Source of the DNA: JBQQPY01 sp052258065
GTDB lineage: Bacteria; Pseudomonadota; Gammaproteobacteria; Enterobacterales; Enterobacteriaceae
Reading direction: 5' to 3'
Length of the DNA: 64,000 nt
Assembly (NCBI GenBank): GCA_052258065.1
Contig: JBQQPY010000002.1
Coordinates: 1,054,001 to 1,118,000 of the forward strand
The notes below the pieces were generated by a model. It had not been told where the DNA came from, made no database searches, and saw only the letters and a list, made by a program, of their open reading frames with translations. This document shows, one piece after another, positions 9,706 to 20,273 of the stretch (within the stretch, counting starts at the first letter, position 1; each line of letters opens with the position of its first letter). Made by a program: the position numbers and the translations under genes.

Positions 9706-10005
9706 ACCACTCTAAAATTACATTTTAAGCACCCATTTTTTAAATATATATAGACTCAATGTTTTTGTCAACAACAACGATTGAATGGATAGATATTATG
9801 ACTGGATGATCTTTTTACTTGACGGACGCCCTCTGTAAACTCGAGTGAACCATAGGCTTTAGCCTTGTAAAACGTTACTAGGGCTATCAATCATTAGCCT
9901 CTCTTTCTAAGAGACTCAAGTCATGCCTTAGCAAGGATTCTAAACTGCTTAACTTGACCACTCAACTGTTTGATACCCCTATATTTATCTCTGCCTATTA
10001 GTGTC
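9706..10005. other. Unassigned spacer
   Basis: Nothing recognised. It lies between two mobile-element remnants and is probably further eroded insertion-sequence DNA. Confidence 0.4.
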
Positions 10006-10009
10006 ATGC

Positions 10010-10475
10010 TTGATTTTAGCATATTCGACTGCAAATCAATTTAACTCCTCCTTACAAATATTTGTTATTAGTGCGTACCTTGCCGTTTTACGGGAGATCG
10101 TTTTGACGCATTGCAGTTCTACGGTTTTTTCAGCAAAGAGTCACAGATCTACTTTCTACGCTCCGCTAGCGGCTCGCTGCTGCCGCTTAGCGCAATTAAA
10201 TGCGTTTATGGCGCCACTATCGAAAAGGCGCTTATATACCCCTTTTTCGGTTTACGGCTTAGAATTGCCTTAAGCCTTTCTTCAATAAAAAAATGCTTAA
10301 ACCGATTAATCTTGCGTGCACTTTTTATAAAATCTTAACTGAGACGTTTTTACTCAATTGCTTTACACGTTTAACTTATGTATTGCAATTTAACAACATC
10401 AATGCATCTACCACTTTCTGTCTGACATGCTTGCCCTTATTACTGACCAACGTTTCGAGTTATATTCTTTTCCCA
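10010..10475 (-). mobile_element. IS630-b remnant, N-terminal part
   Basis: Minus-strand sequence corresponds to the N-terminal and middle parts of the IS630-b transposase (landmarks GCGCAATTAAATGCG, CGGTTTACGGCTTAG, TTGCGTGCACTTTT, GACATGCTTGCCC). Numerous stops occur in all frames. Confidence 0.65.
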
Positions 10476-10539
10476 ACCTAAGGATAACAATGCACTCTCC
10501 TATCAACAGGGCTGCGCGCCATGGATTAATATAATGATT

Positions 10540-10618
10540 AGAGACAAACAGGTGGCGACATTACACCTACAATGCCGGGGCTGACTACTGAGGATAGCTG
10601 AGCAAAACGCGTAATTAG
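10540..10618 (+). repeat. Element B end fragment
   Basis: The outer 40 bases of one arm (GATAGCTGAGCAAAACGCGTAATTAGAT) remain, just downstream of the kdsD stop on the opposite strand. Confidence 0.55.
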
Positions 10619-10633
10619 ATAAAGCTTTTCTAC

Positions 10634-11620
10634 TTACACGACACCGGCTCGCAGCATATCATGCATGTGCACTACACCCATCAGGCGATCTCCTTGCGCT
10701 ACTAGCAGCGAAGTAATGTTACGCATTTGCATCAGGTTTAGAGCCTCTACAGCCAGAGTGTCGGGAGGAACGCGCACGCCGCCGTGGGTCATAACATCAG
10801 AGATGCGTGCTCTATTGAGATCTATCCCCATATCAAACACCCGACGCAGATCACCGTCGGTAAAAATACCGACAATAAAATTTTGCATATCGCAAATTAC
10901 CGTCATACCCAAATTTTTACGAGTGATTTCCAGTAGCGCATCGCGCAGTAAGGCTGAGCAGGCAGTCAGCGGAATATCGTCGCCGCTGTGCATAATATCG
11001 CTCACGCACAGCAGCAGTTTGCGTCCTAATGCACCGCCGGGATGAGACAGAGCAAAGTCCTGGACTGTAAACCCTCGCGCGCGCAGCAGGGCCACTGCTA
11101 ACGCGTCACCCATTACAAGTGCGGCGGTAGTGCTAGCGGTTGGTGCCAGGCCGAGCGGGCACGCCTCTTCTGGCACATGCACACAAAGATGGATTTCCGC
11201 CGCCTTCCCCATCGTACTATCCGGTTTTCCGCTCATGCAAATAAGCGGGACGTGCAGGCGCTTAAGCACAGGAATCAGGGCCAAGACCTCATGGGATTCA
11301 CCAGAATTAGATAGCGCGATGACAATATCTTGTAACGCTATCATACCCAAATCGCCATGGCTAGCCTCGCCAGAATGGATAAAAAATGCAGGAGTACCAG
11401 TGCTAGCGAAGGTAGCGGCTAACTTGCGGGCGATATGGCCGGATTTGCCCATACCCATTACGACCACTTTCCCAGTGCAGCGAAATAGCGCTTCGCAGGC
11501 GCGGCGAAAATCGTCGTTGATATACTGCTCTAGCTGCACCAGACCCTCCCGCTCAATAGCGAGAACCTGCTTACCGGCGGCGATAAAATCAAACGCCGGT
11601 ATTAATGTAATATGCGACAT
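10634..11620 (-). CDS. kdsD: D-arabinose 5-phosphate isomerase
   Basis: KdsD interconverts ribulose 5-phosphate and arabinose 5-phosphate, the first step to the LPS sugar KDO. The 328 residues match the family length. An N-terminal SIS domain shows GKVVVMGMGKSGHIARKLAATFASTG and SGEASHGDLGM with its catalytic-site histidine. Two C-terminal CBS domains are visible (DIMHSGDDIPL... from residue 210 and DVMTHGGVRVP... from residue 275). The frame is intact. Upstream on the same strand lies the yrbG relic, as in enterobacteria; kdsC and the lpt genes that normally follow are not next to it. Retention implies that KDO and some LPS are still made, in keeping with lpxM elsewhere in the window. Confidence 0.96.
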   Translation of the reverse strand: MSHITLIPAFDFIAAGKQVLAIEREGLVQLEQYINDDFRRACEALFRCTGKVVVMGMGKSGHIARKLAATFASTGTPAFFIHSGEASHGDLGMIALQDIVIALSNSGESHEVLALIPVLKRLHVPLICMSGKPDSTMGKAAEIHLCVHVPEEACPLGLAPTASTTAALVMGDALAVALLRARGFTVQDFALSHPGGALGRKLLLCVSDIMHSGDDIPLTACSALLRDALLEITRKNLGMTVICDMQNFIVGIFTDGDLRRVFDMGIDLNRARISDVMTHGGVRVPPDTLAVEALNLMQMRNITSLLVAQGDRLMGVVHMHDMLRAGVV

Positions 11621-11653
11621 AAAACGTATCCTGATAGTTTTCGGAACGGAAAG

Positions 11654-12520
11654 CTAAATTAACAGTACCGCGAGATGGGCGATAAACGCATAGACCAATA
11701 CAGCCTCCGATAGGCAATTTATCTGGCACCGCTTGCAGAGGCAAGGGGCGGCGAAGGTAATAGTCGCGAACAAAGACTCGAAATTAAACGCGACGGGGAA
11801 GAGCAGTAAGAGAATGCCTAGCATAATAACACTATGCAAGATAGTGGAGCCAATAATACCCCAAGGCAATATTATTTTTTCCTAACTGGAACTCACTATG
11901 CAATTCGTAGTTAGCATATATGTCATTACTTGGCTGAATTTGAGAATTAATTTAACCGACGTTATGACCTGATAGCACTAATACCACGCTTTTTGGTAGA
12001 AGCATTGAACATGCCCAGCATGCCATACAGTCTGTTAAAAATAACTGAATAAAACACATAATCAATTCATAATAAACGCCAGCACTCCTCACGCGACAGC
12101 ACACTGTATTATTGCTATTGTGCAATAGTTCTGCCAGTTGCTAACGGGTCAGTGCGCGCCCGCTTTCGCATAGCGAAAGCCGTGAAATGGTAACGATAAT
12201 AAGCAAGATAGCTTGCCTCCCCAGCATAGCAAGGCGTTATCTCAAGCCTGCCAAGCTACGCTCTTCATTTTTCAAAAAACTATTAACAGAAGGCTGCAGA
12301 ATAGCGTAATCAGCAGCAGTAGTGATAGCTCACACCGCACGGCCGATAATTAGTATTATATTGAACAATATTAAAACCCAGGATATTGCCACCCTTCTAT
12401 TGCTCTGATTATTCAGCGAAGCGGTCACCGACACGAGTAATTCGGGCAGCCAAGTGCCGCAGGTGACGCTGGCAGAGCCGATAAGCTCAGGAGCAACGCC
12501 AAGTGAACAGCTTAAGACGA
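11654..12520 (-). pseudogene. yrbG: Calcium/sodium:proton antiporter relic
   Basis: Two blocks of a CaCA-family membrane antiporter survive. The upstream block (about 12320-12510) translates as GVAPELIGSASV, then TWLPELLVSVTASLNNQ and VLILFNIILIIGRAV, matching the first alpha repeat. The downstream block (11654-11869) gives IIGSTILHSVIMLGILLLLFP, matching the second repeat. An element B half copy (11896-12066) and 250 bp of scrambled sequence separate them. Gene order (yrbG upstream of kdsD, divergent from ibaG-murA) supports the identity. Confidence 0.8.
11896..12066 (+). repeat. Element B, right half, inside the yrbG relic
   Basis: It begins within the left arm (CTATGCAATTCGTAG) and continues through CTTGGCTGAATTTGAG and ATGCCATACAGTCTG to the decayed terminal repeat near 12066. 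It sits between the two recognisable yrbG blocks and may have helped destroy that gene. Confidence 0.7.
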
Positions 12521-12534
12521 CTGGACTACATACT

Positions 12535-12688
12535 CGTCGTTTTCCACCTGATTTTTCTTTTTTATCTTACAGAAAGTAGGGGACTATAATAAATTATTTA
12601 TTTCTTTTTAAGAAAATATAGATAGTTAGACGCTTTTAAACTCAGAACGTAAGATCTTAATTCTAATGTTTTCATCATATTTTCTCCC
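12535..12688 (+). repeat. Element A copy
   Basis: Well-preserved: CCACCTGATTTTTC, then TTTTTTATCTTACAGAAAG, GATAGTTAGAC, AACTCAGAACGTAAGATC, and TTTTCATCATATTTTC. It runs directly into the terminal repeat of an element B copy. Confidence 0.75.
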
Positions 12689-12830
12689 GATTACGCACCT
12701 TACTCAACCAAGCTTGGGCTAAACTGGGAATAAATAATTTTTAAGTAGATCAATACTCTGCTGAAGAATGTTAAAAACACTAACGAGTACTTAGCATGCA
12801 ATTCGCAGCCAACATACACCTCGGCACCTA
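12689..12830 (+). repeat. Element B left arm, ending at the IS630 target TA
   Basis: GATTACGCACCTTACTC starts the arm. It proceeds through CTTGGGCTAAACTGG to CACCTCGGCACCTA, where it meets the end of IS630-b. The right arm is absent at this locus. Confidence 0.75.
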
Positions 12831-13740
12831 GTGTCAGATCGCATATTAAATAATGAATAAAGACACTTGAGCATAGTACTAGTGTTATTGGCAATGAAAT
12901 GCTAATCGATTTTAATGTTTATATAATCGCGTTTCCCTGCTAAACTATAAATTCACTTCGCAATGTCTTAATCTTATCAATATGACGATGCAGGCATTAA
13001 CCGATCAGTACATTGACTTCGATTTTCGCCATGTTTAGCCAACTGCCATCTTTGTGCGTATGAAAATTTACAACAATCTTGTAAAACCTTAACCTAATTT
13101 GACAGGAAGACCGAGTACAATAAATTTAATCTACCGCTATTAAGATTGTCTATAATTAGCATAATTCGGTCTGTGTAAGAATGAAAATATATTTTGTTGA
13201 GATATACTTAAGAAAGTAACGACAATCGATACCAGCTCTATGCTCGTTCTATACTCAGTTACTTTCTATGCTCAGTTACTTTAGTAAACCGACTATCCAC
13301 CAACCGCCTATTAAGCATAAAGATATTAGATACCCTAAGCTGTTTGTATTCACAACCTTCCCGAGCGGGTTTTTAAGGTCTCAACGGCAGCGCACGTGTG
13401 TGTATAATCAATTAATAAGGGGTTTTATCTATGTAAACCACCGGATAAATAGGATCATAGGGCCGACAATACACATTCAGCACTTTCTCGATAGTGAAAA
13501 TGGTTTAAGTTCGTTTTTAGTATGCGTCTTACTGCTTTACGCAAGATCATTTTGACGTCTTGTAGTTCCGCAGCTCTATCAGTAAGCAGTCGTAAGGCAC
13601 ACTAGCTCGGCCTCTCTGGCTGCTCGCTACAGCTCAGCACAATTAAATGCCTTCCGCATCACGATCCAAAATGCGGTCATAGGCCTGCTTTCTTGGTTTG
13701 AGATCACTCAAGCTACTGAATGAATTTTCTATAAAAAATT
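12831..13740 (-). mobile_element. IS630-b remnant, nearly full length but decayed
   Basis: It starts at GTGTCAGATCGCATATTAA right after the element B TA and extends to the N-terminal coding part near 13740. The minus-strand translation shows scattered IS630 motifs, including an HHH/SWLNM-like C-terminal region near 13030, but with many stops. It occupies the interval where the mlaFEDCB genes would be expected between yrbG and ibaG. Confidence 0.7.
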
Positions 13741-13821
13741 GCTACAATTTTTCGCAGCGAAATAGATAAAAAACTCTCTAGCTCCTAACCGAACGACGCA
13801 AAGCATCGCGGTTCATCTTCT

Positions 13822-13842
13822 TGCCTGTTTCCGAGACAGGCA
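13822..13842. terminator. Hairpin upstream of ibaG
   Basis: TGCCTGT and ACAGGCA form a perfect 7-bp stem around a 7-base loop, followed by GTTTCCTC. It could be the terminator of a lost upstream mla transcript or a leader structure of ibaG. The weak T tract leaves this open. Confidence 0.4.
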
Positions 13843-13894
13843 GTTTCCTCTAAGATAGAGGTCTGATTACCGACTTTAAAAAGTAAAAAATTAT

Positions 13895-14149
13895 ATGAAA
13901 ACCAGTGAAATCAAAGCCGTGCTGATGAAATCCTTAGCGCTAGACGAAGTTGAAGTAAGCGGCGAAGGTAACCATTTTCAAATTATTGCAGTCAGCACAC
14001 AATTCGCCGGCATGAGCCGACTGAAAAAGCAGCAGACTATTTATGCACCGCTGATGGAATACATTTCAGATAATCGCATTCACGCTTTATCGATTAAAGC
14101 TTACTCTCCTGAAGAGTGGAAGTGCGACCGCAAGCTAAACGGTTTGTAA
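13895..14149 (+). CDS. ibaG: BolA-family protein
   Basis: IbaG (YrbA) is a small BolA-fold protein that binds monothiol glutaredoxin and an iron-sulfur cluster and is linked to acid stress. The 84 residues match the family. Seen are the start [29 protein letters not shown] with the conserved histidine, [17 protein letters not shown] and [14 protein letters not shown]. It lies 53 bp upstream of murA, the normal arrangement, and the pair probably shares a transcript. The upstream mla genes are gone. Confidence 0.95.
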   Translation: MKTSEIKAVLMKSLALDEVEVSGEGNHFQIIAVSTQFAGMSRLKKQQTIYAPLMEYISDNRIHALSIKAYSPEEWKCDRKLNGL

Positions 14150-14184
14150 ATTTTGACCCTGGCAAATAATAGTCTTCCCGTTAA

Positions 14185-15462
<1,278 letters not shown>

Positions 15463-15471
15463 AAGCTGGTC

Positions 15472-15540
15472 TAGAGCACTTTTCATCTATTCTGGTTTAT
15501 ATCCCGCCGTAACAAAAAATTATTGCAATCTTGATGCAGC
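15472..15540 (-). mobile_element. IS630-a 3' end scrap
   Basis: A 65-bp outer end, TAGAGCACTTTTCATC onwards, followed by sequence whose minus-strand reading (CNNFLLRRDINQNR) matches the last residues of the IS630-a transposase. The remainder of the element is gone. Confidence 0.7.
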
Positions 15541-15721
15541 ATGACGCCAGATCCTGGCGTGCAAATTTCTAACTGATTATAGGCGCTGCTGTTCATGCTG
15601 CGGTTATATAAAGAGACCGCCCGCGTAACGCGCAGTATCCCCTGATTATGACTAATCGATTCCTCCTTATCACTATTTAAAACTCGTAGAGATGCTAGAA
15701 AATAGCGGCAGGACAATATGA
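15541..15721. other. Unassigned gene-like remnant
   Basis: Balanced base composition and a partly open minus-strand frame suggest an old gene relic. I could not match it to degS or to any other expected neighbour. Confidence 0.3.
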
Positions 15722-15724
15722 GTT

Positions 15725-15758
15725 AAACAGACGTGGCAAAGCCGGCGTCCGTTTTTTT
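15725..15758. terminator. Bidirectional terminator between murA and degQ
   Basis: AAACAGACGTGGC pairs with GCCGGCGTCCGTTT around a three-base loop, with one mismatch-bulge region, and is followed by seven T on the plus strand. The AAAC/GTTT base of the stem lets it work for both converging genes. It starts 7 bp after the degQ stop on the minus strand. Confidence 0.75.
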
Positions 15759-15764
15759 AATTTC

Positions 15765-17134
15765 TTAGCGCAGTAACAGGAAAATACTCGCATCGCCACG
15801 CACGATATTTAGCGCGATAACAGCCGGTTTAGCCCCCAATACTTTGCGCAGTTGTGCTAAACTCTGTACCCGTTCGCGATTTAGGCCGACGATCATATCG
15901 CCTTTTTGTAGACCGATCGCGGCAGCAGGTGAATCTTTCACGATATCTTTCACCCGAACGCCCTTGGTGCCGTCTTTTAACTGAGCGTCGTTAAAAAAAG
16001 CCCCCTGCAGCGCCGGGGTAAGAATCTCTTCGCTAGTAGTGGCGGACGCACTGTTATCCAAAATTACCGACACCGTTTGCGGATTCCCGTTGCGCAGCAG
16101 GCCAAGTTTAACGCTTTTGCCCGGCGCGGTCGTCCCGACTTTGACCCGCAGTTCGGCGAAATTTTGAATCGGTTTCCCTTCCACTGAGATAATAATATCA
16201 CCGGCTTTAATACCGGCCTTGGCCGCAGCGGAATTCGGCAACACTTCGCTGACGAACGCGCCGCGCTGGGTGTCGCTATTAAAGGCCTTGGCGATATCTG
16301 CCGTCAGCTCTGTACCCTTAACGCCGAGCTGACCGCGTTTAACTTCTCCATATTCAATCAGTTGCTGACTCAGGTTTTTGATTATATTGCTGGGTATAGC
16401 GAAACCGATGCCGATATTGCCGCCCCCGGCGCTAGAATAGCGGTATTGATACCGATAAGCTCACCATTGAGGTTAACCAGAGCGCCGCCGGAATTCCCGC
16501 GGTTAATAGAAGCGTCAGTCTGAATAAAGTTCTCTAGACCCTCTAAATTCAGACCGCTTCGCCCTAGAGCGGACACAATACCGGATGTCGCAGTCTGGCC
16601 GAGGCCGAACGGGTTGCCGATCGCGACCGCGAAATCGCCAACTTTAAGAGCGTCGGAGTCAGCCATGGTCACCTCACTGAGGTTTTTCGGAGAATGCAAC
16701 TGCAGTAGCGCTAAGTCGGTCTGCTCGTCGTTCCCTACCAGCTTGGCGTCGAATTCATGACCATCATTGAGCTGCACCTTTATCTTACCCGCGCCGCTAA
16801 CCACATGATTATTTGTGATTATATAACCCTTTGTGGCGTTAATGATGACGCCTGAGCCCAAGCCTTCAAACGGACGTGTTCCACCGTTGCCGCCCGGAAA
16901 GTCGGGGTCGAAGAAGTATCTGAATTCCTTAGGTAGCGTAAGACGCCGAACAGGCTGAGAGCCTTCAACATAGACGCTTACTACCGCAGGCAGAACTTTG
17001 ATCAGCATCGGAGCCAGGCTGGGTACAGCCTGCCCTGTCACTTCGGCCGGCGTTGCCGGCCGAAGTGGCGAAAAAGGGAATAGGCTAAGTCCGATACTGA
17101 GCGCCAATACACTGAATAGAGGTGTTGTTTTCAT
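15765..17134 (-). CDS. degQ: Periplasmic serine protease DegQ, one -1 frameshift
   Basis: DegQ is an HtrA-family periplasmic protease and chaperone for misfolded envelope proteins. A signal peptide (MKTTPLFSVLALSIGLSLF) leads to the protease domain with the triad in ITNNHVVSGAG (His), DEQTDLALLQL (Asp) and NRGNSGGALVN (Ser). Two PDZ domains follow. The frame breaks at a G run (C run 16423-16427, plus strand): five G are present where six would give APGGGNIGIGFAIPSN. With the extra base the protein is 456 residues, the normal DegQ length, ending at 15765. The tail after the second PDZ domain is conserved (FLLLR). No other lesion is visible. degS is not downstream; zapG lies upstream in the usual order. 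Confidence 0.87.
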
Positions 17135-17280
17135 TGTAACCTTAACTCCGCTTGTTTTATATCAGATACCCTGTTTTAGGCAGCTAGTGACGGTATTATA
17201 ATCGCCATTATAATTTTGTCCGGCATGGAGAAGTTTAGTCTGGCATCGGGTCAATGCCGGCCAAATACAGGCGGCAGACG

Positions 17281-17685
17281 CTATTTGCAAAGGCCGCGCG
17301 TCTTGCGCAGTAAGCCGCTAGCGCTTTCAGAATAATCCCGCGGCTGCATTTCCGCAGGAATTTGATCGTTGTCTGATTCCGCTTCGGGCATACGATAGCG
17401 GAACGGATAATCTTCGCGACACTGATCCGGCAGCAGGCTATTGGACCCTTTAGCCATATGCTGACAAAGCTGACGGCAATCGTCAGCCATATTATCTAAC
17501 AATTCTGCGCCGCGGGCGCAGTGGCCAGTCAGCTTTTCACGATACTCGTCTAGCTCGACTTGACTCTTCTTCAATTCGTGCTGAAGCGTTTGCTGCTGAC
17601 GCAGTTTACGAGTTCCGAATCGCATGGCGACTGTACCGATGATCATGCCCAGTACCATTCCAATCAGCACATATTCCCAAGTCAT
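17281..17685 (-). CDS. zapG: Cell-division-associated protein ZapG (YhcB)
   Basis: A small inner-membrane protein (DUF1043) linked to cell division and envelope growth. Residues 1-22 form a single membrane segment (YVLIGMVLGMIIGTVAMRFG). A coiled-coil stretch follows, roughly residues 28-90 (QQTLQHELKKSQVELDEYRE). A disordered tail follows. The length, 134 residues, is typical. It lies upstream of degQ on the same strand, as in enterobacteria, with a 146-bp gap. Confidence 0.9.
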   Translation of the reverse strand: MTWEYVLIGMVLGMIIGTVAMRFGTRKLRQQQTLQHELKKSQVELDEYREKLTGHCARGAELLDNMADDCRQLCQHMAKGSNSLLPDQCREDYPFRYRMPEAESDNDQIPAEMQPRDYSESASGLLRKTRGLCK

Positions 17686-17754
17686 AATGACTCCTATTTT
17701 GATTTCGTTGTCCTGTAGGATTCAATACAGAATTAGCTTCACTATATATATCTT

Positions 17755-17900
17755 GATAACTAAATAATTTATTTATAGTTTTCTAATTTTTAGAAAATCA
17801 GATGCGAAATAACGGATTTATAATAAAATTGGTATATTGTCCTATCATTCCGCACCTGATTTTTCTTTTATCGAAACTCAAGAGAATTCAGAAGATCTGA
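17755..17900. repeat. Decayed element A pair
   Basis: An inverted fragment (about 17755-17815, TAATTTATTTATAG) is followed by a direct start, TATCATTCCGCACCTGATTTTTC at 17842-17866, which then deteriorates into GAAGATCTGAACTTA. Confidence 0.5.
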
Positions 17901-18169
17901 ACTTATCGTTGCCTGACTATGCAATTATCTGAGTATTGCAAACATACTCAACACCGCATTACACAAAAACACTCGCTAAGTTCCGACATAGCTAGGAAAT
18001 AATCACTATAATTTTCAATATCGTCATAGCAATACTCTTCATACGTTCCCGCCGTTCTTCGTAGATGGGCCGGTAATCGGCTGATTAGTCCCAGAATCTG
18101 TGAAGACGACTTCAATAACAATGTTTTGATGACTGGTTGAAAGCTGATTCCTCATGCTAATTAAATCAT
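17901..18169. other. Unassigned spacer
   Basis: No gene or repeat recognised. It is probably eroded mobile DNA. Confidence 0.4.
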
Positions 18170-18420
18170 TATTCTTTTACGAGGAAATTAACAAAAAAAT
18201 CTTAGACATTTGAAAACCATCAAGACAGTTCGACGAATAATCATCAGCACATTAATATGCTCAATATCTAGATTGCAAAAACACCAAGCAGGGCCTGATG
18301 CATTTTCCAGAGCGCTGCCAGTCAGAAGTTTTCTGCTCTTACGTATCTGCACGCAGAAGCTTCAGGATACGTTTATAAGTATTTTTTGCGGCTTGCATGC
18401 ATTCAGAATAATGGCGTATT
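18170..18420. repeat. Repeat F, copy 1
   Basis: It shares an ordered set of blocks with 29155-29330: a TTACGAGGAA motif, ATCTTAGA(C/T)ATTTGAAAA, then AAAAACAC(C/T)AAG and CAGTCAG(A/C). It is probably part of another insertion sequence, which I cannot name. The open frame across 18210-18425 has no known family. Confidence 0.45.
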
Positions 18421-18594
18421 TATAATAACTGATTTTAATAAAAACTATTTTACTTAGCAGTAAAAATTACTTTTACTTGAAAAGTAGTAGCTAGGCTAGA
18501 TCTTAAGAGTAGTACCGTGCATCTCAACATCACCAGTTTCTATGTTAATGGAACTTATTTTTCCTGATGACTAAGGGACTAAACAACTGCAATT

Positions 18595-19498
18595 AGTATC
18601 ACATTACATATTAAATGATATATTTTCATATTAAGGTGTATAGAAAGATTCTAAACGATCTCATAAAGCCTTGGTCTAATTCGGCGGGTAAGCTCAGTAC
18701 GACGAATCTCGACTATAAAATTCTCCATGATCAGCGTCATTCGGTGTGCATAAGGATATTTATTTGAGATATTCTTAAGAAAGTCAGCCCAATCAATCCT
18801 GCTGCTATGCTCTTTTCCTATGCTCAGTCAATTTTATTGAGCTAACGACTTGGCAAGCGACCAACGATCATCAAGACATAACACACCCTATCGGTTTGTA
18901 TTCATCACTCTATAGAGCGGGTTTTTCAGGTCTTAACAGAAAATCTATGCGTATGTATCCAATTAATTGACAAGTAGTCTTGTTTATGTAAGAACTATCG
19001 CATGCATCAGCTTATAGTGCTGACGATACACGTCCAGCACGTTTCCATAGGCGAAACAAATTCGGCGTTGCTTTCTAGCAGAATCAGTATAATCCTACCG
19101 TTTTTTTCGCCATGGTTTCAGTTCGTTTTTTTTAGTTTTTCATTCGAGATTATTTTGATGCATTGCAATTTTATTACTTTATCAACAAGTAGTTATAAAA
19201 TCTATTGCCTCTATCTCTCTGGCAGTTCTCGCTGCATCTTACGGGCACCTATTTATAAAATCCCGGCTAACGCCTCGCCATTCGGTCGCTTTACGCGTCT
19301 AATCAATGTGTCCTGATTTGATAAAATCAATGTATTCATAACTTTTTTAGCATCCCCGCCCTTGCTGATCAATGCTTCTAGTTGCATTCTTTCTTCCGAC
19401 GTGAAGATAACAATATATTTTTCTATTCTTCTATTTTATCTAATTTCTTTAGCTCTGCTACAGATACTACAACCGCCACTTTTACTTATTAAGACACT
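18595..19498 (-). mobile_element. IS630-b remnant with both ends, not in element B
   Basis: The outer end TAGTATCACATTACATATTAA at 18596 and the opposite end ACTTATTAAGACACTA at 19483-19498 bracket about 900 bp of decayed transposase. Landmarks are shared with the copies at 12831 and 42197. The flanks (AACTGCAAT and AGTGCGTGC) are not element B, so this is an independent insertion. Confidence 0.7.
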
Positions 19499-20039
19499 AA
19501 GTGCGTGCTTAGAGTCGTAATCATCAAGCAGATCTGAATCACGCAGCCTTAGGGTTATGCTGCGAAAACTAAACGGATCTTCCTGTATATATGCAGGCTA
19601 AAAACGGAAACAGTAACGATAGCTAACCTTTAGCAAGATTGCACAACCCCACCTCCGCAGTCTTAAAGCCGCTTAAGAGAATCGCTAAATAGTAGGAAAG
19701 GACGCCATACATAATGGCTAGACGCTTTACCTGCTACATCAGCAGCAAAAACTGTATCTAACGCTTGTGCTTTTGAATAATAATCGAGGACGTCTGAAAA
19801 CAAACCAGAACCTGGATACTTACCAATTTCGCATTGAATAGCATGCCTTTACTTGGCTGGGAAAGTAGGATAAGTTATTTATGGGAAAATTTTAAGCTAT
19901 TTAATAAGGCAAAGAAATATCGAGAGAGGAAGTGCCTGTTTTTTTCAAAAATCTTGATTTCTTTGCTCCTTTCTCTACCTAACAAAGCCAGAACGTACAG
20001 AAGCACTACTGATCCTAATAGTCTTTATCCCGATGATCT
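19499..20039. other. Decayed spacer downstream of the tuf relic
   Basis: No gene recognised. It may include the unrecognisable 3' part of the tuf pseudogene. A forward open frame at 19834-20067 has no family match I know. Confidence 0.4.
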
Positions 20040-20270
20040 ATGCCGCTTTCGAATATCTTATACGTAACGCCATAGTCGGTATGCTCTGATTAGTTTATGT
20101 CCGCATAGTGGTGCTCAGGCTATCTTATTCAACTCGCAAAGTGCTGGTGATAACACCTGCAGGCTTTTTCTTCCGGTGCGTTATCGATCTGACAAAAGGC
20201 GCGTACGGCGGCATCGTAGATGCTTGGCTAGAACGAGTTAAAGCACAGGATATTAATCATTACCTTTAAA
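20040..20270 (-). pseudogene. tufA: Elongation factor Tu relic (second str-operon copy)
   Basis: The minus strand directly after fusA encodes a QIDNAPEEKA stretch and then nucleotides that closely follow EF-Tu codons for ARGITINTSHVEYD and HYAHVD, but with many indels and stops. VLAK...YGGAARAF is detectable just before. tufA follows fusA in enterobacteria, so this copy is dead. A functional tuf gene presumably lies elsewhere. Confidence 0.75.
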
Positions 20271-20273
20271 AGA

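Noticed and set aside
13268..13555. 95-codon forward open frame
   Set aside because: It is antisense to the IS630-b remnant.
15483..15716. 77-codon minus-strand open frame
   Set aside because: Its C-terminus is the IS630-a tail read into unrelated DNA, so it is a chance fusion.
15541..15721. degS relic after degQ
   Set aside because: Gene order suggested it, but I could find no DegS motif in any frame.
18210..18425. 71-codon open frame in repeat F
   Set aside because: No family match and not conserved as an open frame in the second repeat F copy.
19834..20067. 77-codon forward open frame beside fusA
   Set aside because: It partly overlaps the tuf relic on the opposite strand and has no known relatives.
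20030..20270. Forward-strand membrane-like frame over the tuf relic
   Set aside because: It reads as hydrophobic in one frame, but the reverse strand has a long nucleotide match to EF-Tu codons, so the forward frame is a shadow.
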